The notes below the pieces were generated by a model, which saw only the letters and a list, made by a program, of their open reading frames with translations, was not told the DNA's origin and made no database searches. The position numbers and the translations under genes are program-made. From an uncultured delta proteobacterium (GTDB taxonomy: Bacteria > RBG-13-61-14 > DRUE01), in the NCBI GenBank assembly GCA_903930515.1, contig CAIYYW010000207.1, positions 1-11,362 of the forward strand: a stretch of 11,362 nucleotides of DNA. The letters run 5' to 3'. Numbering within the stretch: the first letter of the stretch is position 1; the number at the start of each line of letters is the position of its first letter. Below are positions 7,471-11,362 of the stretch, one piece after another.

Positions 7471-7623
7471 TCAATTTTTAGCGTCCAGCCCAATGATCGG
7501 CTTGAAGACATCTTCATCCGCCCGAATTTCCATCGCCTTTACGGCATTGCTCCGGCTTCTTCCGCCGCGGTGACCGCGGCCAAAGCGTCCGTCTGCTGCT
7601 GATTTTTCCCTGACTGCCAGCTC
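7471..7623 (-). other. Possible gene-tail remnant in the convergent junction
   Basis: On the minus strand, two partial open frames look more protein-like than random. One runs into DALAAVTAAEEAGAMP and stops, and the other begins about there and continues as AVKAMEIRADEDVFKPIIGL before a stop at 7471-7473. Read together they could be the C-terminal end of a broken, frameshifted coding sequence. I cannot assign a family, and the stretch may simply be non-coding. It lies to the left of the left-hand direct repeat and so would be the original sequence downstream of the iron-sulfur gene before the cassette arrived. Confidence 0.25.
7564..7580. other. Perfect GC hairpin in the convergent junction
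   Basis: GCCGCGG-TGA-CCGCGGC is a perfect 7-bp stem with a 3-base loop, 95 bases after the radical SAM gene. There is no T-run after it on either strand. Its position between convergent genes makes a role in stopping or pausing transcription possible. Confidence 0.4.
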
Positions 7624-7703
7624 CCGGCTGCGGGCTGCTGATTTTCAAGCCGGAACAAATTCTTTTTCGCGGACCTGGATCAACTGGATCGCCTCGGTCG
7701 GGC
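7624..7703 (-). repeat. 80-bp direct repeat, left copy (detached 3' end of the iron-sulfur gene)
   Basis: This copy matches 8261-8340 at 78 of 80 positions; the two differences are T/C near the stop codon and A/G eight to ten bases on. On the minus strand it still encodes the last 18 residues and stop of the 4Fe-4S protein (PTEAIQLIQV then REKEFVPA), plus 21 bases past the stop. It has no upstream coding part, so it is a gene-tail duplicate. The toxin gene stops seven bases to its right. Confidence 0.9.
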
Positions 7704-7709
7704 TTAATT

Positions 7710-7979
7710 TTATCTTTGCCGGTAAGCTTCTCTTCGGTGAACCAGATGGTAGATGGCCACCAATTTGTTTTTATCATCAATGGTATAAAACACCCGATAA
7801 TCTCCAACCCGGAGCCGGTATTCATCATCAGCGCCCTTTATTTTTTTTGATTGGACCGGACGCGGATTTTTCTCCAGTGCGAGAATTTTTCCCACCAGCC
7901 AGGGGATTAACTTGCGGTCTATTTTGCGGATATCCTTATCAAAGGAGCGGGCGAAAACCAGTTCATAAGAGACTGTCAT
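7710..7979 (-). CDS. RelE/ParE-family toxin
   Basis: The protein is 89 residues long, the normal length for this type II toxin family. The conserved C-terminal half is clear: YRLRVGDYRVFYTIDD at 54-69 and HLVHRREAYR at 78-87, with the basic residues and the terminal Tyr that ribosome-dependent mRNA interferases of the RelE group use. ParE toxins, which act on gyrase, share the fold, so the target is not settled by sequence alone. The ATG at 7977-7979 lies inside the antitoxin gene, overlapping it by 17 bases, with GAAAGG eight bases upstream. Translation is therefore likely coupled to the antitoxin. The gene order (antitoxin first) is the usual one. The stop codon sits seven bases from the left 80-bp repeat. 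Confidence 0.9.
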   Translation of the reverse strand: MTVSYELVFARSFDKDIRKIDRKLIPWLVGKILALEKNPRPVQSKKIKGADDEYRLRVGDYRVFYTIDDKNKLVAIYHLVHRREAYRQR

Positions 7980-8199
7980 CCTTCAAGCCTTTCAAAAATT
8001 CGGTTTTACTGAGCGTCCGCTCTCCCTTTCTTTCCTTGATTTTTTGATGCCCGTAAAGGTCCTCCAGCAATTCCTTCAAAACTTTGCGATGAAGGGAAAG
8101 ATCAATTACAACCGCTTTTTTATTACCCCGCTCATCTACCACGAAGCCCACGCCTTTTAATCCGGTGGAACCCGAGGCGCCTGATTTTTGCTTGTTCAT
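7963..8199 (-). CDS. Antitoxin of the RelE/ParE module
   Basis: This 78-residue, highly charged protein is encoded directly before and overlapping the toxin. After a flexible Gly/Ser-rich start, residues about 16-33 (GVGFVVDERGNKKAVVID) form a beta-strand pair typical of antitoxins whose N-terminus binds operator DNA. Residues 38-78 (VLKELLEDLYGHQKIKER onward) would be the helical and extended tail that wraps and neutralises the toxin. The family could be Phd/YefM-like or a RelB variant; I cannot decide. The ATG at 8199 sits directly at the predicted transcript start, with no ribosome site. Family knowledge predicts autoregulation by the toxin-antitoxin complex. Confidence 0.8.
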   Translation of the reverse strand: MNKQKSGASGSTGLKGVGFVVDERGNKKAVVIDLSLHRKVLKELLEDLYGHQKIKERKGERTLSKTEFLKGLKDDSLL

Positions 8200-8206
8200 A
8201 AATATT

Positions 8207-8235
8207 ATTATTGAGGGTTATGCGTTCATTGTCAA
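8207..8235 (-). promoter_or_regulatory. Promoter of the toxin-antitoxin operon, probably giving a leaderless mRNA
   Basis: On the minus strand, a perfect TTGACA (8230-8235) is followed after 17 bases by AATAAT (8207-8212). Transcription would begin at about 8200, next to the antitoxin ATG at 8199. No Shine-Dalgarno sequence is present between. The A/T-rich -10 region has AATATT-type symmetry that could serve as operator. Confidence 0.65.
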
Positions 8236-8260
8236 ATATCATCCGGCTCTGATGAACAGG

Positions 8261-8340
8261 CCGGCTGCGGGCTGCTGACTTTCAAGCCGGGACAAATTCT
8301 TTTTCGCGGACCTGGATCAACTGGATCGCCTCGGTCGGGC
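8261..8340 (-). repeat. 80-bp direct repeat, right copy (3' end of the iron-sulfur gene)
   Basis: This copy spans the last 59 bases of the iron-sulfur gene, including its stop, and the 21 bases after it. It is 78/80 identical to 7624-7703, and the distance between copies is 637 bases. Inside it, CCGGCT (8261-8266) and AGCCGG (8285-8290) form an inverted repeat straddling the stop codon, which may serve as a weak terminator stem or a recombination target. Confidence 0.9.
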
Positions 8341-9280
8341 ATTTGATCGCGCAGAGACCGCAGCCCATGCATTTTTCCGGCTGAATTACGGCGACGGATT
8401 TTCCATTCAGATCCTTCATCTCAATCGCCTTGAACCAGCAGCGGTCAAGACAGATCTCGCATCCGTTGCAATCTTCTTTAACCACCTGGGCCTGGAACCG
8501 GCTGGGATCACACAGTTTCCTGCCTTCCTTGATCAAAAGCGGCAGGAATATACAGCAATCTCCGCAGCAATTGCAGATATAAGTGAACTCGCTCGCCTTG
8601 TTCATCGTGACATGAACCAATCCGGATTCCTCGGCCTGCTTCAGAATCTTCCGCGCCTCGTCCTTGCCGATCTCTCTCCCGGTGCCGCGCTCAATCGTGT
8701 AATCCGCGGCCTTTCCCACTTGAAGGCAGACCTCCACCGGCTTGTCGCACTTGTGCGCGGTCATCCGGCAGGTGCATTTGGTCAGCGCCACCCGAGAGGC
8801 CTTATCCAGGATCTCGTTCACGCTTTCAAAAGAGAGAACCTGGTTCCGGGCGGGAACGGTTTTCTCAATCGGGATCACCCGGGTGAAGGGCTTGGGCAGG
8901 AATTTTTCCACAAACACGGTATAGGCCGGCCATTCCTCTTCCATATATCTCTGCCAGAGGTCCAGGAATTTCTGACTGGCCTCGGGCCAGAGGATGGACG
9001 CGTCATGGAACTGGCCGAGGTCGCGGCAGAGCCGGTATTTGATCCCGTCCGGTTTTTTGGACTTGAACACCAGGCCCTTCTTGAACAACCGGTTCAGATG
9101 CTCCTCCAACGCCTTCTCCTCCAGGCCGGTCCGGGCTTTCAACTCCGCCGCGGTGCCCGGAAGCGCGAGCAGAAGCTCGGCGTCCTTTTCGTCCGCGATC
9201 ATCGCGAACAGTTCCGGGACCAGCTTGGAACCCGGGCAGAGGATTTTCTCCGCCAGTTTCCGATAGTTTTCTTTTCCCAT
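8282..9280 (-). CDS. Winged-helix 4Fe-4S protein with extra cysteine clusters
   Basis: The protein has 332 residues. Residues about 36-85 look like a winged-helix DNA-binding fold (ELKARTGLEEKALEEHLNRL then GLVFKSKK). A middle segment has CTCRMTAHKC at 169-178 with Cys185, and CNCCGDCC at 236-243. This pattern recurs in iron-sulfur proteins of anaerobic bacteria whose function is unknown to me. The C-terminus has two ferredoxin-type 4Fe-4S motifs, Cys271-274-277-281 and Cys304-307-310-314, the second with the classical CP ending and the first with Trp in place of Pro. I chose the ATG at 9280 because GGAGG lies about five bases upstream; an in-frame TTG at 9298 would fall inside the upstream gene. 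The gap to the upstream gene is 8 bases, with the ribosome site overlapping its stop, so translation is coupled. A redox or metal-sensing regulator or an electron carrier is plausible; it is not a known enzyme. Confidence 0.85.
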   Translation of the reverse strand: MGKENYRKLAEKILCPGSKLVPELFAMIADEKDAELLLALPGTAAELKARTGLEEKALEEHLNRLFKKGLVFKSKKPDGIKYRLCRDLGQFHDASILWPEASQKFLDLWQRYMEEEWPAYTVFVEKFLPKPFTRVIPIEKTVPARNQVLSFESVNEILDKASRVALTKCTCRMTAHKCDKPVEVCLQVGKAADYTIERGTGREIGKDEARKILKQAEESGLVHVTMNKASEFTYICNCCGDCCIFLPLLIKEGRKLCDPSRFQAQVVKEDCNGCEICLDRCWFKAIEMKDLNGKSVAVIQPEKCMGCGLCAIKCPTEAIQLIQVREKEFVPA

Positions 9281-9288
9281 TTGCCCTC

Positions 9289-9858
9289 CTATTTCCAACT
9301 AAGATCCAGCACGGCATAAGGAATGGGCAGATCCCAGTTATGATCCACCGTGACCACCCTGACCTCTTTGCCCCCGGCCAGCTCCACCAGCCGCTCGAAC
9401 ATTCCCATACTCTGATACGAATAGACCTCAAATTCCTTGAGCGGATGGCCCAGCCGGATGATGACCTGAGAATGATTGGGCCCCAGGTCCTTGAATTCAA
9501 TCGTCTGAAAAGCGGGGTCCGGGAACTTGAACAACTGCCTGCGGAACAGCGCGAACCGCTGCAATGTCTGCATCGGTTCCTGCTCCTCAACCAAGTTCTG
9601 ATAAACCGTCTTGATCATATCGTCCATCGCGAACCTTCCCCAGGTCCGCGCGTTCTCCAGCTTCTCCCGGCCGATCTCCTTGAAAATCGCGAGCTCGGCC
9701 CGCTCGTAGGTGTCGAGCGGATACCAACTGCTGGGCAGAATCTGGCTGTGAACAATCTCCAGGTCCCGCTCGGTCAAATATTTGGTCCAGTCCCGATCCT
9801 TGTTCGCCCGGATCAGACGCGCAACCTCCAGGAGCAGGCTTCCCTTCACTTCCGACAT
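9289..9858 (-). CDS. DUF2378/HNOB-like protein, partner of the iron-sulfur protein
   Basis: This 189-residue soluble protein has no membrane segment or signal peptide. Features are a helical start, ILPSSWYPLDTYERAE near 40-55, a helical middle (GRFAMDDMIKTVYQNL near 74-89), and a beta-rich end with YSYQSMGMFERLVELAGGK near 147-165 and a final strand VRVVTVDHNWDLPI. The length, the W-[YF]-P-L/I-Y pattern and the ligand-barrel-like end resemble the DUF2378 group (TIGR02265-type, about 180 residues) and, more remotely, heme-nitric-oxide-binding-like sensors. I see no clear heme His ligand, so ligand binding is a guess. The ATG at 9858 has GGGAGG six bases upstream. It is the first gene of a coupled two-gene operon. 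Confidence 0.65.
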   Translation of the reverse strand: MSEVKGSLLLEVARLIRANKDRDWTKYLTERDLEIVHSQILPSSWYPLDTYERAELAIFKEIGREKLENARTWGRFAMDDMIKTVYQNLVEEQEPMQTLQRFALFRRQLFKFPDPAFQTIEFKDLGPNHSQVIIRLGHPLKEFEVYSYQSMGMFERLVELAGGKEVRVVTVDHNWDLPIPYAVLDLSWK

Positions 9859-9870
9859 TCAATCCTCCCA

Positions 9871-9925
9871 GCCCGGATTGATCTCCGGGCAAAAATATAT
9901 TTGCACACCAACCCCGCCCGGTCAA
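9871..9925 (-). promoter_or_regulatory. Candidate promoter/operator of the 8282-9858 operon
   Basis: Two inverted repeats sit before the ribosome site. GCCCGGA-(6)-TCCGGGC (9871-9890) is a perfect 7-bp stem, and GCAAAAATATATTTGC (9889-9904) is a near-perfect 16-base palindrome over a TATATT-type -10 element. A TTGACC (9920-9925) could be a -35 element but its spacing (17-20) is imperfect. The arrangement would fit a repressor site and leader hairpin, possibly for the operon's own winged-helix protein. Confidence 0.35.
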
Positions 9926-10052
9926 ATCCCGGGAGAAATAAATCAGGCGGAATGTTTTGGCCGGATTCTACATCTAATATTGACAAACCGGGCCGGGGGA
10001 GGACAAAGGCCGGTTGCCGGGCAAGCCGCCGGAGAGACCGCCCCGATTGATC

Positions 10053-10081
10053 TTGACAAGAACGACCGGGTGCGATAGATT
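10053..10081 (+). promoter_or_regulatory. Candidate sigma-70 promoter of hsp20-lon
   Basis: A perfect TTGACA (10053-10058) is followed after 17 bases by TAGATT (10076-10081). Transcription would start near 10088, giving a leader of about 18 bases that holds the AAGGAG ribosome site. No CIRCE or other heat-shock inverted repeat is seen between the promoter and hsp20. Confidence 0.5.
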
Positions 10082-10105
10082 GATAACAAGCAAGGAGCGA
10101 GGTGG

Positions 10106-10507
10106 ATGGTTTACCGGATTGAGCGAAATTTTCAGGGGTTGCTGGAACACGCCCTGGGCGAAGACCGGATTTGCGAGCCGGCTGTGGATATCTATGAGGC
10201 TAAAAACAGCCTGATTATTGAAGTGGAACTGCCCGGGGTCAACAAGGAAGATTTGGAGCTTTACATCATCACGGATCGGCTCTATATCCGCGCGCAACGA
10301 TCCCAGGAATCCGACCAAGAAAAAGGGCGGAGCCGTTCTTTTTTGTGCCTGGAGCGCGAGTGCGGGCAGTATTACCGCGAGATCGAGATCGCGGTTCCGT
10401 GCAAGACTTCTTTGGGCAAGGCCCGTCTGGAAAACGGGATTTTGACGGTGGAGTTTGAAAAGGTGGAAGACCGTCGCGGTCAGCGCCGCGATCTGAAAGT
10501 GGAATAA
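10106..10507 (+). CDS. Small heat shock protein (Hsp20/alpha-crystallin family)
   Basis: The 133-residue cytoplasmic chaperone would hold unfolding proteins in oligomeric complexes. The alpha-crystallin domain covers about 24-120: VDIYEAKNSLIIEVELPGV at 27-45 and the conserved ARLENGILTVEF at 106-117 with the G-I-L core motif. The C-terminus is short and lacks a clear I-x-I/V anchoring motif. Cys23, Cys81, Cys86 and Cys99 are unusual in number for this family and could bear on redox behaviour, though this may be chance. The start ATG at 10106 has AAGGAG eight bases upstream. The gene is followed after 30 bases by lon, so heat-induced co-expression of chaperone and protease is likely. Confidence 0.92.
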   Translation: MVYRIERNFQGLLEHALGEDRICEPAVDIYEAKNSLIIEVELPGVNKEDLELYIITDRLYIRAQRSQESDQEKGRSRSFLCLERECGQYYREIEIAVPCKTSLGKARLENGILTVEFEKVEDRRGQRRDLKVE

Positions 10508-10537
10508 AATTTTCAAAGGAGCAAAGATAAAGTAACG

Positions 10538-11362
10538 ATGGGGAACGAAGAAACCAAAGGCAAGCCGGGCCCGCCGGCTTCTATTCCCGGGGCGCAGGAG
10601 CCCAAGGACCAGGCCGGAACCCCGGAGCAGGGCTTTAAGATTCCGGAAATCCTGCCGGTGCTGCCGCTCCGGGATGTGGTGATCTTTCCGTTTATGATCA
10701 TCCCGCTTTATGTGGGCCGCGAGAATTCCATCGCCGCCGTCAACGAGGCCCTGAGCAAGGACCGGATGATCTTCCTGACCGCACAGAAGAGTCCGACCGA
10801 CGAAAATATCGGCCCGGAAGGGTTGTACAGCGTGGGCACCGCGGGGACCATTATGAGGATGCTCCGTCTTCCGGACGAGCGCCTGAAGATTCTGGTCCAG
10901 GGCTTGAGCCGGGCGCGGACCAAGGAGTACCTGAAGAAGGAGCCTTTTACCCAAGCCCGGATCGAGCTGTTGCCCGAGTTGCCCTCCAAGGAAATGTCGG
11001 TGGAGATCGAGGCCCTGATGCGCACGATCAAGGAAAACCTGGAGAAGATGATGCAGATGGGCCGGATGGTCTCGCCGGATTTGTTTATGGTCCTGGAAAG
11101 TTTGCAGGACCCCGGCCGGTTCGCCGACCTGGTGGCCGCCAATATCGGCTTGCCCGTGGAAGACGCTCAGAAGCTTTTGGAGCTTCTGGATCAGGTCGGG
11201 CGGCTGAAGAAGCTTAATGAAGTGTTGGCCAAGGAGATGCAGCTTCTGGAAATCCAGGCCCGGATCCAGAACCAGGCCAAGGAAGAGATGGGGAAAACCC
11301 AGCGGGAATATTTCCTCCGAGAACAGCTCCGGGCGATCCAGAAGGAACTGGGGGATGTGGAC
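10538..11362 (+). CDS. lon: Lon protease, N-terminal part (partial, runs off right edge)
   Basis: The visible 275 residues are the substrate-binding N-domain and start of the coiled-coil of the ATP-dependent protease that degrades misfolded and regulatory proteins in the cytoplasm. A Gly/Pro-rich tail (about 1-35) precedes LPVLPLRDVVIFPFMIIPL at 39-57, the family hallmark. LKILVQGLSRAR (about 113-124) and REYFLREQLRAIQKELGD near the right edge are also typical. The Walker and Ser-Lys catalytic parts lie beyond the window. The ATG at 10538 has its nearest Shine-Dalgarno-like site (AAAGGAG) about 16 bases upstream, which is long, so translation may depend on coupling to hsp20. The frame has no earlier start codon close by. 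Confidence 0.95.
   Translation, partial: MGNEETKGKPGPPASIPGAQEPKDQAGTPEQGFKIPEILPVLPLRDVVIFPFMIIPLYVGRENSIAAVNEALSKDRMIFLTAQKSPTDENIGPEGLYSVGTAGTIMRMLRLPDERLKILVQGLSRARTKEYLKKEPFTQARIELLPELPSKEMSVEIEALMRTIKENLEKMMQMGRMVSPDLFMVLESLQDPGRFADLVAANIGLPVEDAQKLLELLDQVGRLKKLNEVLAKEMQLLEIQARIQNQAKEEMGKTQREYFLREQLRAIQKELGDVD

Noticed and set aside
7624-8340. Insertion sequence or integron
   Set aside because: No transposase or integrase gene and no terminal inverted repeats are seen; the flanking repeats are long, direct and partly coding.
8612-9319. Plus-strand open frame of 235 residues opposite the iron-sulfur gene
   Set aside because: It is in codon register with the iron-sulfur gene on the other strand and gives no recognisable protein.
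9340-10050. Plus-strand open frame of 236 residues opposite the DUF2378-like gene
   Set aside because: It is in codon register with the real gene and has no ribosome site or recognisable motif.
9974-10954. Minus-strand open frame of 326 residues opposite hsp20 and lon
   Set aside because: hsp20 and lon are unmistakable on the plus strand and both lie in the same register, which explains the long antisense frame.

Overview
The window comes from a bacterium with moderately high GC content. It probably belongs to an uncultivated or anaerobic Gram-negative lineage: the environmental PVC/Omnitrophota type or a deltaproteobacterial (Desulfobacterota) type would both fit. This placement is an inference from three traits: a very large secreted protein with cohesin-like and dockerin-like parts, a winged-helix/4Fe-4S protein of the anaerobe type, and a spore-photoproduct-lyase-like radical SAM protein. 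No rRNA, tRNA or other phylogenetic marker is present to settle it.

Layout. (1) Positions 1-3550, minus strand: the first 1183 residues of a giant secreted protein, running off the left edge. It has a signal peptide, a cohesin-like domain, a dockerin-like EF-hand segment, and two copies of a 95-97-residue repeat cassette set about 490 residues apart and separated by beta-rich (Ig-like and jelly-roll-like) stretches. (2) 3551-3858: divergent intergenic region with a structured leader for the giant gene and a promoter for nagB. (3) 3859-6312, plus: nagB-type glucosamine-6-phosphate deaminase/isomerase followed after 18 bases by a sodium:solute symporter, together suggesting an amino-sugar uptake and catabolism pair. 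(4) 6399-7469, plus: SPL-family radical SAM protein. (5) 7470-8281: a convergent junction into which a type II toxin-antitoxin module (minus strand) has been placed. The module is flanked by two 80-bp direct repeats (78/80 identical), and the right-hand repeat is the true 3' end of the next gene. (6) 8282-9858, minus: a coupled two-gene operon of a DUF2378/HNOB-like protein followed by a winged-helix protein with nine extra cysteines and two 4Fe-4S clusters. (7) 10053-11362, plus: a consensus promoter driving hsp20 and then lon, which runs off the right edge.

The most notable points are the toxin-antitoxin cassette bracketed by a duplicated gene tail, which looks like a small insertion that restored the target gene; the cohesin/dockerin/repeat architecture of the giant secreted protein; and the sensor-like gene pair at 8282-9858. 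All four longest genes in the minus half and the hsp20-lon pair cast long codon-register antisense open frames, which I treated as shadows.
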